NCBI GenBank assembly: GCA_014529385.2
Contig: CM043960.1
Span: 23,996,396-24,060,395, forward strand
Length of the DNA stretch: 64,000 nucleotides
Origin: Adiantum capillus-veneris
Taxonomy: Eukaryota; Streptophyta; Polypodiopsida; Polypodiales; Pteridaceae
Reading direction: 5' to 3'
The position numbers were made by a program, and so were the translations under genes. Positions 20,524 through 32,310 of the stretch are shown here, in pieces. Each line of letters opens with the position of its first letter. Positions within the stretch are counted from its first letter, which is position 1. The notes beneath the pieces are model-generated. The model searched no databases and was not told where the DNA came from. It worked only from the letters and a program-made list of their open reading frames with translations.

Positions 20524-23392
20524 TTTGAGATTCCTCAGAGAGTACCTAGAGGAGAGGCATCCTCTAATCAACAAACTGAACGTGAGATTCATCAAAAACA
20601 ACAAATCCGTGAGAGTTCTAATGGATTACGCTCATGATGGCTTATATACATTCACAAACGGGGATTGATATATCTTCTACAAGTGTGTAGAACCCAATGG
20701 TAGAGAGTTGACCACCCATAAGAACCTCTATGCATTCCTGTATACAGATGCCCACGGAATGCAAGTTTTTATGGTAGATAAGTATGGACGTGAGTACAAA
20801 CTTGTCAATCCAATTGAATTATAATGATACACATACATGGGTACTTTGATCTCTACTTACTTTCATCCAAAAATGATCTTGGAAGGAACAACCTTGACTT
20901 GGTTCCACCAGCCACTTAATAGAGATGGTTTTCCCAACATGGCACAACTCTTGCAAGAATTCATAGAGGAGTTATAGAAAAGGGGAATCAAGCACAACAC
21001 GTTGTCACAGATCTACACTTTCAAATAGAAAAAGAATGAAAAAGTGAAGGAAGCTCTGCTTCGCTTCAAACATTACATAAACAGATGCCATGTGAGAGAG
21101 TTGCCACAAGATGAGAGATTATCAGCTCTTTTCATTGAGGGCTTGAGAAATTAGACTCTCGGACCTACATTTGAAAGGATGAACGATGTTCAACTAAGTC
21201 ACTAGAGAAGTTCTATATCTAGTTGACAATTGCAAAGCCTACAGACAGGTGACTAAAGATGAAGATAACATGACTAGTAGTGCCTCTTCTCTAAAGAGTG
21301 AATCTACAACAAATAAAGGTATTCAAATTGCTACGGTGTAGAGCTTTGATCAAGTGGTTGAAGAGGTGATTAGAGGGATAAACAAAGTCTACATACAAAA
21401 CTTGAATGTACGACAAACTCAATTGAGGAGATGTGAGACTTGTGGAGGGGATCATCCCACCCCATGGTGTAACGCTCAGTTAAAGCCACAATGTATGCTA
21501 GGGAAAAAACCACCTCTTCTAGATGACGATAGAGTAGTAGTCAAGTACACTCAGCCAAGGCATGTGCCACAACCCACAAAAAACCGGTACTCTATGGATC
21601 CAAATACGCTCATGTTCACAATCAATCAAGAGTATGGTTTTCTTACCATGCAAGAACAACCATTGGCTCGATCACCAGCTATGAAAAAAGAAGGTCCATG
21701 CTTTGAATGTAGAGGTGACCATTTGGCACGAGTTTGTCCAAACAAGGGTCAACAAATAGAAATCTTTGGATTTTGTGAACGTTGTGGAAGAGACCATCTA
21801 CTCCAACATTGTGCTAAGAATCCAGACTACAAGGGGAAAGCAACAATGAATGTTGTAGGTGTAATGCCTTTGTCAAGTGGATCTGAGGTAGAACCCACAA
21901 TTCCTTCAAAGGTGATGACTCAAGCTCAAGCTCAAGAAGCTGCCAAAAACGCAATCACTGAGGAACCCACATTGCCACCTCAAACATAAATAAAAAACAT
22001 ATTGGTGAGAACTGGAAGAAAATTGTGGAAAGCCAAACGGGATAAAATGAAAGCAAAAAGACTGCAAGAAAAAACAAATTTAGAAATAAAGCTGCATAAA
22101 ATAAAAGAACAACTTAAACACGAGTAAGAAAGCAAGAAAAATGCAAAGGGGCCTAAAGAGTCAAAGACTCACTCAGTTGGTTTGATCTTGATCGAGAAAG
22201 TGAAGGAGCACTTAGACAAAATTTGGAAGGCCTATGAAGCCACGCTAAAAACCAATTAAACCCAAGAGCATAGATGGATGATGTATCCTCATCGAGGGTC
22301 TAAAAAAGATAGGTTTCAAATGTGCAAGGAGCTCATCCAAGCGGCCCAAGCTCTTGTATAACCACATGTTCCAGATGCTCCAAAAATGGAGGTGGTAATC
22401 CACAAAAGAATCCAAGAAATGGATAACCAAGGTGTTGTAAATAGATACAAGGAAGACTAGGAAGTTGAGGCACCTTTAGATACAAGGGAAGTAGCCAATA
22501 CCACAGACGGGGTGGACTCACAAGGAGTGATGCCTATCCCGGAGGTAGAAGAACCGTGGCCACAATCCTTATGGGAGTTGATTAGAAACCAAAAATATGC
22601 TAGTGCTACTTTACATTTGGCACCTATCCCTGAGATAAATATGAATCACAAATTTTCCCAAGGAGACATACAATCTCTATATGGGGATTTCGGGTCTGTC
22701 ACATGTGAACAGAGTAAACCCCACTCTCTACAGACTTTGTTATCTTTCATAGGAGAACTCGAAACCAAATGTGAGGTTAGAGTGATACCTTCTCAGTGGA
22801 AAGCCACACCAAAGGTGATGGATACCAAAAGCTTACACAAAGTGATGTCACCTCTTGTACAATGCACTATTATTCTTGTAGAGTTGCTTAAAATTAGACC
22901 GCATCTATGGGGCCAAATGAAAAAAATGAAAAAGATGGGGTTAAAAATCCCTTCACATGACAAACTTGCACATGAAAACATCGATAAAACTTTGCCTAAG
23001 AAACCACAAGAAAAACAAGTATCAGTCAAATAAGGTGGGTGATTATTGCGAGGGCAAGGAAGGAAACACGGCCTTACCTATGGAGTACAAAGAAGTAAAG
23101 ACGGTAGCAATATTAGATAGTAGGGCAAGAATTGCCATTGCAACCACCAAGGGGATGTGGGAAAAATAGGGAAAGCCTACTCTTAGGAAAACTTAAAATG
23201 AAACTGCAATTAGCGGATGGATATATGGAGAGACCAATAGGAATGTTAGAACAAATCATTGTATATTTGTGTGGCATTGAGTATGAGCACACCTTTTCCA
23301 TAATGAACTTTGACAAGAGCAAAAATGTTGATATAATATTGGGCAGACCATTCACGGGTCACCTCAAAATGGTACAAGACTTGGGCTATGAA
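20524..23392 (+). pseudogene. Ty3-type gag and protease remnant with three zinc knuckles
   Basis: 20560-21200 holds a broken retrotransposon gag domain: MILEGTTLTWFHQPLNRDGFP, MAQLLQEFIEEL, then EALLRFKHYINRCHVRELPQDERLSALFIEGLRN (in pieces). The open frame 21354-21989 has three CCHC knuckles: CETCGGDHPTPWC, CFECRGDHLARVC, CERCGRDHLLQHC. A linker with DIQSLYGDFG (about 22667) is shared with the minus-strand element at 50.2 kb (DIQSLYGDCG). The protease region at 23095-23390 reads VAILDSRARIAIATT, so the DSG active-site Gly is Arg, then NVDIILGRPF after a frameshift. Stops interrupt all parts. Sequence homology to the protease ends abruptly at about 23392, where text shared with 26123 begins. 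Confidence 0.82.
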
Positions 23393-23465
23393 AAAGGACT
23401 AATGAATAGGCTTTATCTTCTCTAGCCCATAGTGAAGGACGACTATGATATCAAGAGAGAGGTAA
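23393..23465 (+). repeat. Retroelement 3' internal end with polypurine tract
   Basis: gaaaaaggactaatgaatagg to the purine-rich tcaagagagaggtaa precedes the LTR start. The same block is found at 26123-26199 before the second LTR. It encodes GLMN-LYLL-PIV-DDYDIKR in both, so it is the tail of the internal region of this family. Confidence 0.65.
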
Positions 23466-25082
23466 TGTCATAATAACTAATATCTAATTCTCCTAAATGA
23501 TTTTTTCCTGTTAAATTGATCATTTAATATGGGGAAGTACCAGGGGAGAAAAAGCTAGAATATTGGTTAGGCTGGTAGACCAGTATCACAAGTCACAGTA
23601 GGGATTCAAAGGAGGGAAAATAGGGATCCAAAAGGGGGGCCATTTGCAATAGAGCAATGTGCAACAATAAGCTTCAAAGACCCTAAGGTTCAACCCATTA
23701 AGACGTCCAAAATGGTAAGGTTCCAAAATTCAAAGGTAAGGTCCAATGGTCAAAACCTAGAAAATATTGGATTCTTGTGGGAAGTCTCAAAAGTCTTCAC
23801 ACATCCTTATCTTGGAGGGGGCAGGCCCTTTTAGTAGGGGATGAGAGAGAAACACACACACACACACACACACACACTTCTCTAGCAAGCTTCCTTTACA
23901 CAAAGGGAATAGGGGACATATGTCAGCTCCCTAGCCCAGTTGCCTCGAAGGTGCATTCAAATCCTATTGGATGGCCATAGAGGTGGACCAATGAGAATTA
24001 GGCTAGAGTACATTTAGTTTAATTCATTTAAAAACAATTGATAAAAGAACCGTTAGAAATTAAGCTCTTTAGAAGACTATTGGACAGTCTCCCAAGGGGT
24101 CCAAGGAGCATTCAGTAGCCCAATGGCTTGTCTGATTCCTATTGGCCAGAAGACTAAGGGGTCCAATGAGAGTTTAATTGCATTAATTAAATACCTAAAG
24201 CTCTCACAAAAGGGGAAAGGGGGACACCTGTCACAAGGCTATCACTTATCCTTATTAGCTATCATTGGCTAAGCATTGAAGTGTCCAATAGGATGCCAGC
24301 ATGCGTAAAAAGCAAGAGGGGTCAATCAAGAGGGAGAGGGGGATGATTTTGGCAAGGAATTATCACACACACACACACTCACAAAATCTCATGTGTGGAG
24401 TAAAGAAGAATATCTCCTTCTCAAGCTTTAATGGAAATCTCATCATCTACTCCAAGCTTTTGAGAAGGGAGGCGTACACCAACAACTCTTGGCTTTGTGA
24501 TGAAAATCCAACCAAGAGCCAAGATCCAATGCATGCTCATCTCCTCTACCATGCTTATTACTAAGCTATGCTAAGCTACTATGAGTGATTATGTGATAAG
24601 ACATACTTCTTTCTTGTAAGAATACTCATTCTTCCTCTCGATCTACTCTCATACCCCGCTAGCTCTCACCATCTTTGAAGGTGTGTGAGGTCTTGGGTCT
24701 GAGACTGTGAGAGAATTGATGTTGTGTTTTATAAGTGTGAGCTTGGTGCTTGAAGCTTCCATCTTCATTGCACCAAAGAGTTATTGAAGGAACACAAAGT
24801 ATTGTATTGTAAAATGTCTCCCTTGATGGGGGAAACCTATAATACAAATCCTTTTGGAGGGGGGACCGGATCCATGTAAATCCGGTCCTCAACTCTTGTC
24901 AACAGCTTAATTTATCTCTCTTTTGAATTATTTATGCCTATCTAAGTAGGTGTTATTCTTTTTGTTGCTCTCTCCATTCAAGCACTCTTGCTATGCTCAT
25001 TAGGAATCTATTCTAATGAAATGCTCACTATGTCTATGCTATTTTCCGCTACACACAAGTTTCTAGAGCATTAAATGTTACA
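23466..25082 (+). mobile_element. LTR, copy A (~1.6 kb)
   Basis: Starts TGTCATAATAAC after a purine-rich tract and ends AATGTTACA just before a primer-binding site. It aligns over its whole length with 26200-27769, with several small indels. Copy A has a longer CA tract (near 23853-23877). It contains gcattaaatgttaca at its end and a tttataagtgtgagcttgg promoter-like stretch near 24727. Confidence 0.82.
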
Positions 25083-25083
25083 T

Positions 25084-25095
25084 TGGTATCAGAGC
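25084..25095 (+). promoter_or_regulatory. Primer-binding site, initiator-Met tRNA type
   Basis: TGGTATCAGAGC two bases after the end of the LTR matches the 3' end of plant initiator methionine tRNA, the common primer of Ty3 and Ty1 elements. Confidence 0.85.
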
Positions 25096-26199
25096 ACAAG
25101 GTTTCTCTTTTATTGCTCAAGAAGGGAGGTCCTCAAGCTAACTATAAATGGTTGGTATTATTAATTGCAATTGAGTAAGTAGAATAGGGATTTTCCAGCC
25201 TTGCAGTGCACCTGCTTCGTGCAGATAATGGGGCATCACCGTCGAGAGCTATGGTCTTAATAGTGGAGTCCTACGGGGATTGCCTATGCCTTAACCACTA
25301 TTAGAAGCTTGACAAGAGACAAAACTATTTTGGTGTTGAAAGACTATCTCTTCTATTGCTTACAGTTAATGATATTCAAGCCATGGGTACAGGAGCTTGA
25401 ATGCTTTTGCTTAAATTTCCCAAGGCTCAATTAAGGCACACAGCAGGCAAGAATCCTACGGGACACCAAAAGTACTATGCTAAATTAGAAAAAAGGTACT
25501 ATGGTCCCTTCCAGATTCTTAGACCAATCAATGAGATGGCCTATCAACTTAAGTTTCCGAGTCATTGGCTCATTCACAATGCTTTCCATGTGAGCCTATT
25601 AAATCCTTACAAAGGAAATCCACCTCAAGAACCAACTATTGAAGACTTACCGAAGATTAAGGACCAAGAAGAGGTGTCGTAGCCCGAGTCCATTCTCCGA
25701 CATGAAGACAAGGTATTGAGAGGTGGTAAGATTATTCGATGGTATTATTAAGTTAAGAACTATCCTTTTGAAGATGCTAGATGGATGCAAGGCATACAAT
25801 TAAAGGATAAACCTTGTCAATGCTTACAATGCTTCTTTAGCGTAAGCAAATGTATAAATGTTTACAATGAACAAATTTTTTGTCTTATAAGACTCTCTTT
25901 TTCTTTATTGTGCACAATGTTAAGAAGTATGCATGATTATGATCAAGTTTGCGGAGACGATGTCTTCCAAAACACCAAGTAGATCTTGTTACTCTATTAT
26001 GGAAGATTGATAGGACTAATGCGCAAACATGCTTGCGGCAGCTTAGGCTCTCAAGCGCCAAATGGATTAGTCATCCATTCTGGAATGATGTCGTAGGGTA
26101 AGATAGAGATCCTCTACCCGCTAGAAAAAGGACTAATGAACAGCCTTTATCTTCTCTACCCCATAGTGGAGGACGACTATGATATCAAGAGAGACGTAA
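25096..26199 (+). pseudogene. Internal remnant: integrase C-terminus and chromodomain-like tail
   Basis: Only about 1.1 kb separates the two LTRs, against 4-6 kb in a complete element. 25401-25682 encodes the integrase tail: KLEKRYYGPFQIL, then AYQLKFP, then IHNAFHVSLLNPYKG. After a TAG the frame continues ESILRHEDKVLRGGKIIRWYY and YPFEDARWM, the core of a chromodomain of the chromovirus type (an expected Trp-rich aromatic cage). Gag, protease, reverse transcriptase and most of integrase are deleted. It represents a deletion derivative that could only move with help from a complete copy. Confidence 0.8.
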
Positions 26200-27769
26200 T
26201 GTCATAATAAATCATTTCTAATTTTCCTAAAGATTTTCTCATGTTAAACTGATCATTTATATGGGAAAGTACTAGGGGGGGAGAAAAAGCTAGAGTATTG
26301 GTTAGGTTGGCAGACCGGTCACAATAGGGATCCAAAAGGGGGGCCATCTGCAAAAGAGAAATGTGCAACAATGGGCTTCAAAGACCCTAAGGTTCAGCCC
26401 ATTAAGACTTCCAAAATGGTAAGGTTTCAAAATTCAAAGGTAAGGTCCAATGGTCAAAACCTAGGAAATATTGGATGCTTGTGGGAAGACTCAAAAGTCT
26501 TCCCACATCCCTATCTTGGTGGGGGTGAGCCCTTTTAGTAGGGGATGAGAGATAAACACACACTCACACACACTAGCAAGCTCCCTTTACACAAAGGGAA
26601 TAGGGGACACATGCCAGCTCCCTAGCCCAGTTATCCCCCAAGGTGCATTCAAATCCTATTGGATGACCAAAGAAGTGGACCGATGAGAATTAGTCTAGAG
26701 TACATTTAGTTTAATTCATTTAAAATCTCTTGATAAAAGAACCAATAGAAATTAAGCTCTCTAGAAGAATATTAAACATTCTCCCAAGGGGTCCAATGAG
26801 CATTCAGTAGCCCAATGGCTTGCCTGATTCCTATTGGCCAGAAGACTAAGGGGTCCAATGAGAGTTTAATTACATTAAATAAATACATAAAGCTCTCACA
26901 AAAGGGGAAAGGGGGACACATGTCACAAGGATATCACTTATGCTTCTTAACTATCATTGGCTAAGCATTGCAGGGTCCAATAGGAGGCCAGGATGAGTAA
27001 AAAGCAAGTGGGGTCGACCAACAGAGAGAGGGGGCTGATTTTGGCAAGGCATTATCTCACACACACTCACACAATCTCATGTGTGGAGTAAAGAAGACTA
27101 TCTCCTTCTCAAGCTTTAATGGAAAGCTCATCATCTACTCCAAGCTTGTGAGAAGGGAGGCCTACACCAACAACTCTTGGCTTTGTGATGCAAATCCAAC
27201 CAAGAGCCAAAAGCTCCAATGCATGCTCATCTTTACCATGCTAATTACTAAGCTATGCTAAGCTATTATGATTGATTATGTGAGGATACATACTTCTTTC
27301 TCGTAAGATACTCATTCTTCCTCTCGATCTACTCTCATACCCCGCTAGCTCTCACCATCTTCAAAGGTGTGTGAGGTCTTGGGTCTGAGATCGTGAGGGA
27401 ATTGATGCTGTGTTTTATAAGTGTGAGCTTGGTGCTTGAATCTTCCATCTTCATTGCACCAACAAGTTATTGAAGGAACACAAAGTATTGTATTGTAAAA
27501 TGTCTCCCTTGATGGGAGAACCTATAATACAAAGCCTTTGGAGGGGGGACGGGCTCCATGTAATTCCGGTCCTCAACTATTTTCAATAGCTTAATTTCTC
27601 TCTCTTTTTGAAGTATTTTTTATGCCTATCTAACTAGGTGTTATGCTTTTTGTTGCTCTCTCCATCCAAGCACTCTTGTTATGCTCATTAGGAATCTATT
27701 CTAATGAAATGATCACTATGTTATGCTATTTTCTGCTACATATAAGTTACTAGAGCGTTAAATGTTACA
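26200..27769 (+). mobile_element. LTR, copy B (~1.57 kb)
   Basis: Starts TGTCATAATAAATC and ends ATGTTACA. It aligns with 23466-25082 throughout. The two differ by many point changes and indels, so insertion is not recent if they formed together. Confidence 0.82.
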
Positions 27770-28541
27770 ATGCACCCATCAACTCCATCTCTTACCCTGC
27801 ATGGTTTTGTTTGATAAATTTTTCATATACATATAGAGCATCTCATAATTGGCACTTGCACTAGGCACTCTTCCTTTGTTTCTCTCACACACTCACATTG
27901 CATGACAGATACGTCAAGTCCAAATGCTCAACTGCAATAAGAGCGTATACCAAAGGCACTTTTTTCCCACTGGGGTTTTTCCCTTTGGTCATCCAGGTTT
28001 TAGACCCTAATCTAGAAACACATCATCTTCTTGTATATATTCCTTCTACATCAAAAATAAGGAAATGGAGAAAGAGCTGTATATTCCAACATACTTATCA
28101 AGAGCATCTCTTATATTCCAGGACAACAACAAAGCTCGATAGAAAAATGGGACAACGACAAAGCTTCATCAAACACAATCAGAATGTAGAATGGCATACA
28201 AAGACCGTATGGACAAACATTGAGAATTTCAGGAAGCGAGCTCTCAACGACAAAACATAAGGAGCTCCAAAGTGCTAAAGAGTGAAGTATTGCAAGTCAA
28301 AGACAAAGGCACACATTAAACTCTATCTTCATGGCGGCCAAAACTGGCTACAACAAGACAAATGCGCAACAAAATGCAAAGGTTCCTCAAAAATTGAAGT
28401 CCAATTATGCATCAAAAACCCACAAAATATATGAAGCACTCAAGGAAGGGGGAGCCTCATCCACGAAAAAATACTACCAAGCTAAAGATCAACGTTAAAG
28501 AAAAAGATGAAGACAACACTAGCAACAAGATCGCACATGGT
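27770..28541. other. Retroelement-like 3' internal fragment, not assigned
   Basis: An open frame at 27898-28260 on plus has no recognised domain. The segment leads directly into a pre-polypurine hairpin and LTR start at 28542-28578, so it is probably the tail of a further LTR element. Confidence 0.4.
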
Positions 28542-28577
28542 CATGTCAAGGGACGACACGAGCTAGGAAGGGGGGAA
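28542..28577 (+). promoter_or_regulatory. Pre-LTR hairpin (GTCAAGGGACGAC) and polypurine tract
   Basis: catgtcaagggacgacacg, then aggaaggggggaa, ends at the LTR start TGTTAGC. The same arrangement occurs at 48198-48230. GTC/GAC arms around AAGGGAC form a small stem-loop. Confidence 0.6.
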
Positions 28578-29181
28578 TGTTAGCGGACTGACCAAATGGG
28601 TGCCCTCTTGGCCGAGCACATATTCGGACACCACATTTGTACTCTATTATTTTTGCAAGCTAGTGTAGTAATACTCTATGTAAATCTTGATTCTAGAGTA
28701 TCAAGTCAATTCCCTGAGTTGTAATTCTATCATGACAATTGTAAACGTCCATGTGAGTTGGCCATTGGACATTTAGAAAGCCCTAGGTATAAAGGTCAAT
28801 AACTTTAATGTAGAAGGAGGCTTATTTTTGGAAGAAGAAAAAAGTTATGTTGTACATACGCTCAAGCTACAAAGCTGCTCCAACTTGTAATCATCGCAAC
28901 TAATGATTGGTGGGTAATCCATTTTTAGTTTTAAAACTTGCATTGTATCCCTCTTTTCTTGCTCTTTTGTTTAAGTGTACGCATTGTCAGTTTTGTTGTG
29001 CTTCGCGACTACACCTCTATGAGACTTAATTGCAAATTTGAGGGCTTAAATCATTATTTTTTGTCGTTTTGATCATAGGAGAGTGTTCCTAGACCATAGG
29101 GCGACCCTCTTCGACTGACCTATTGCAGTTTTGTTGACCTTTTTCATGATAGATTGTAATTTTGGTACCTTTTCTTATTGG
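28578..29181 (+). mobile_element. LTR of another Ty3-type element (~0.6 kb)
   Basis: Begins TGTTAGCGGACTG right after a G-rich polypurine tract. It has a TATA box (tataaa, 28788-28793) and is followed near 29182 by tggaaccagagttgg, a diverged initiator-Met-type primer site. No second copy was found in the window, so this may be the 5' LTR of the remnant that extends to 32.3 kb. Confidence 0.6.
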
Positions 29182-29364
29182 AACCAGAGTTGGTAGGATA
29201 GTACCCCTAGGTGTCTTAGACCTCCTCCTAAAGTTTCGTTGCATTTTGAGTCCGTTTGAGTGCCAAAATGGTGTGATGACCTAGAGAAGTGAGAGAGGAC
29301 ATAAGCACATTTTTCTGATCATTGAGTGATTGATTTTCTTTTTGAGTTGTTTTGTTATCTTGTT

Positions 29365-29500
29365 AGGTTCACTTCTTGAAATTGACAACCTCAAAGAGTC
29401 TTCGTGTCCCATACAAGTCACTTCCCTGAGTATTGACATTATGTTAGTGCCAGATAGCTATGCTATAGACGTCCATCACAGTGACCCGCTAACATTAGCA
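29365..29500 (+). repeat. Repeat block also present inverted at 36838-36972
   Basis: aggttcacttcttgaaattgacaa ... gacattatgttagtgccagatagctatg ... gacccgctaac is found again on the minus strand of 36838-36972 with about one change in eight. It lies downstream of the LTR/primer site here and directly upstream of the gag frame there, so it is likely shared 5' leader sequence of related elements. Confidence 0.75.
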
Positions 29501-31479
29501 TCATCGCGAGGGACTTCAAAACTCAATTGGCTTTCTTACTCTCTCTAGAAGTCACACACCCGACTCACTCTCTCTTTGAAAACCCAAAAAACTTGCTTAG
29601 TGTCTCTTTAGAAGCCTCACACCCACTCACACATTCTCTAGAAGCCAAACACCCCACTCACTCTTTCTCTAGAAGCTGAAACCCACTCACTTCCTCTCTT
29701 TATGCGGCTCACTCTCTCTAGTCAACCAACCTCTTTCTTGTAGCCTCACCCAACCTACTTCCCAACCCTCAATCAAACTCCCTCTTCCTATGCAACCTAC
29801 TTTTGTATCCTCAACCAACCTCCCTTCCCCAACCTCAACCAACTTTCCCACCCTCAACCAACTTCCCTCTCCCAATTGTACCACCTTTTCCCACACTTAA
29901 TCGACTTGCCGCCACCATCTACCTGTCGATTGACCACACAAAAAATGAATTTTCCAACCTAATGAACAACCCAACCAACCCACTACTTATTGATCTATAC
30001 AAGAAAAAAAATTTAAGAGTTGATAAACCAATCCAGCTGGATAAAAGGAATTGAAATCTAACACAAAAATTCAATGCCTTAAAAACATTGCCCACCCAAA
30101 ATCATGCATCCCACCCTCTCTTTAAATATCTCCCTCACACAAGCCTCTCTATGTATCCCCCTCTTTTACTCAATTGGTTCCTCTTATTTTTGACTTTCTC
30201 TATGTGGCTTGTTCTTTCTCTCCACCTTGCAACACCATGATTCACATACTAGCATCAACCATTGGCCCCTCCTCCTCTGCTACTCCGCTTCCTTTTGAGG
30301 TCTTAACAACAAAAGATTCTATTGAGGAAACACCTACAATTGTGGTCTGCATAGTCTCAAGAAGCATAGCAACTCAATTAGATGAAGGATAGCTCCTAAA
30401 AGATGGAGTTGAAGTGGAGGATATAGAGGAAGAAGAAGCCATTGATGCAAAAGAAGAGGTGCACAATGAGTTTAAAGAATCAAAGGAATAGGACAATGGA
30501 ATGGAAGAGGCACAACTCATGCGGTAAGTGACCTCTCCAAAGACTTGATTAAATTTCACACACAATGTCCATTATAAGAGTCCTCTCCATTGCACAAATC
30601 AACTTTTGAGGGTTTAACAAATTTGATGGGGCCTCCTTGTTCTCTAGCCCTCTTTCCCTAGAAAAATATCTACACATATTTTACAAAGGTTCATTCATGC
30701 CATTCAATACACGGATGCTTGGCAATGTCTCGGGGTTGGGTAACATGATAGTTCAGACCGATACATCCTAGTCACTGCCGCTGACTATGCTATTAAGTGG
30801 GGTGACGTAGTCACCTCCACTGGTTACATTGTCTTTTGTTCCATATGAGAAAGTATTTTGCAAATATGATTGCCCCTCACCTCTCAGTTTAGTAAGGATG
30901 TGCACTCTACCACAATCCATGCATCCCACATTTTATATGTGGAACAACAGAGAAGGAAGGCTTGGAATGAAAGGTATCTTTTGGCAGTGGAAATTTGGCA
31001 AAGTTTCTATGGTGCTTCTTGTTGGTGAATAGAGGGTAAGATGGAGGTACCGATGGTCTTCTTTCAAAAACTAGTACCAAGACAAAAGCAAGAATAATAT
31101 GTAGATGCAATCTTACATCATGAAAAGGCAACAATAAGTAATGCAAGAGACAAAGGGCAAGATGGAGGGATCAATGAACTTCTTTCAGAAATCAATACCA
31201 AGACATAAACAAGAAGATTTTGGAAATTCTCTGACATGGCTGAGGAGCATGTCCCCAACAATGATTATGACTCAATACAATGGTAAGACATAGAAGGCAG
31301 TCTCCCTTGCTTCACAATCCACACATATTTTAAGGACAAGGTGTTGGTGTCTAATTAGAGGGGTCCCCACTCAAGATGTTGAAGGGGCAAGGGAGGTACG
31401 CTCCTACACACCACTTGGGTTTCGGGAACTAGTAACCATCCATCAATGCAGCAAGAAGTCTCCTCTCTAGGACCCTTTT
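29501..31479 (+). other. Probable gag region of a decayed LTR element
   Basis: Pro/Ser/Thr-rich text (CAACC repeats 29745-29890) and short frames without knuckles. A duplicated phrase, gcaagatggaggtaccgatggtcttctttcaaaaa / gcaagatggagggatcaatgaacttctttcagaaa, lies at 31027 and 31150. Its position between the LTR at 28.6 kb and the RT relic suggests gag/protease, but no domain is visible. Confidence 0.4.
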
Positions 31480-32310
31480 CCCTCAACATCTGAACATCAA
31501 CCACAAGTTTCTTCCATGACTGCTAAGGCAACGATCCAAAATCTAGCTAGCCTTCCCTCAGAGGAACATCTTGATGGGTGGTTGTAAGAGAAATTTGACA
31601 ATTTTCACATTGATTAGACTCCTACTCGTGATTTCATATCCTTCATGAAGACATCAACAACTTTGAGGCTTAGTGCTCACCCAATTAATATCAAGACCAA
31701 GTCATCAAGGTCACTCTGGGAGGTGAAAATCACCACTATTAATCCTATTGGTTGCATGACTAAGGGGCCACTCCATCTTATTCCCAAGTATGAGTAGGTG
31801 TCGAGCAGGAAATAAAGAGGATGTAGGAAGCAAGAATCATTGTGCCATTGAAACACTCCAAGTGACTATTACCCATGGTTATAGCTCACAAGAAGTGTTG
31901 AAACAAGATCAAGGTCTATTTGGACTTTAGGGCATTTAACAACGCCACGATCCAAGACACTATCGTAACTCCAAACATTGAAAGACTTGGAAGATGTAGC
32001 TGACAATCTATTATGTATCTTCATGGACGGGTTCAATGACTACAACCAGATTGCACTCCATCCATTTGACTAAACCAAAATAGATTTTATCATGCCATGG
32101 GGCCCATTAATCTACATCTGGATCATGCATTCGATCTCAAAAAAGCACCTTCGTTGTTCAACCGCACCAACCCATACATCACCAAGTTCTCAAGATATCA
32201 TGGATGACTTCTCCACCGTCTTCGGAGCACATTGTGTAGCTCCAATGGAAAACTTCTAAGAGCGCCTTTCCCACCTCAATGCTATCTTTACCAGATGTAG
32301 ATAAATATGC
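31480..32310 (+). pseudogene. Ty3 reverse-transcriptase relic
   Basis: Across several frames: VYLDFRAFNNATIQD near 31907, then a DGFNDYNQIALHPFD block near 32025-32070, then TKIDFIMPWGPLIYIWIM near 32080-32130, then MDDFSTVFGAHC near 32200. These parallel motifs 2 to 5 of Ty3 reverse transcriptase (DFRALN, FTDGFSGYNQI, KTTFxTxWGxxxY, FxDD). Frameshifts and stops separate them. The relic is much older than the element at 37-42 kb. Confidence 0.72.

Noticed and set aside
29687-30054. Pro-rich / VGEG-rich frames on both strands
   Set aside because: Derived from a CAACC-rich simple sequence; no support for a gene.
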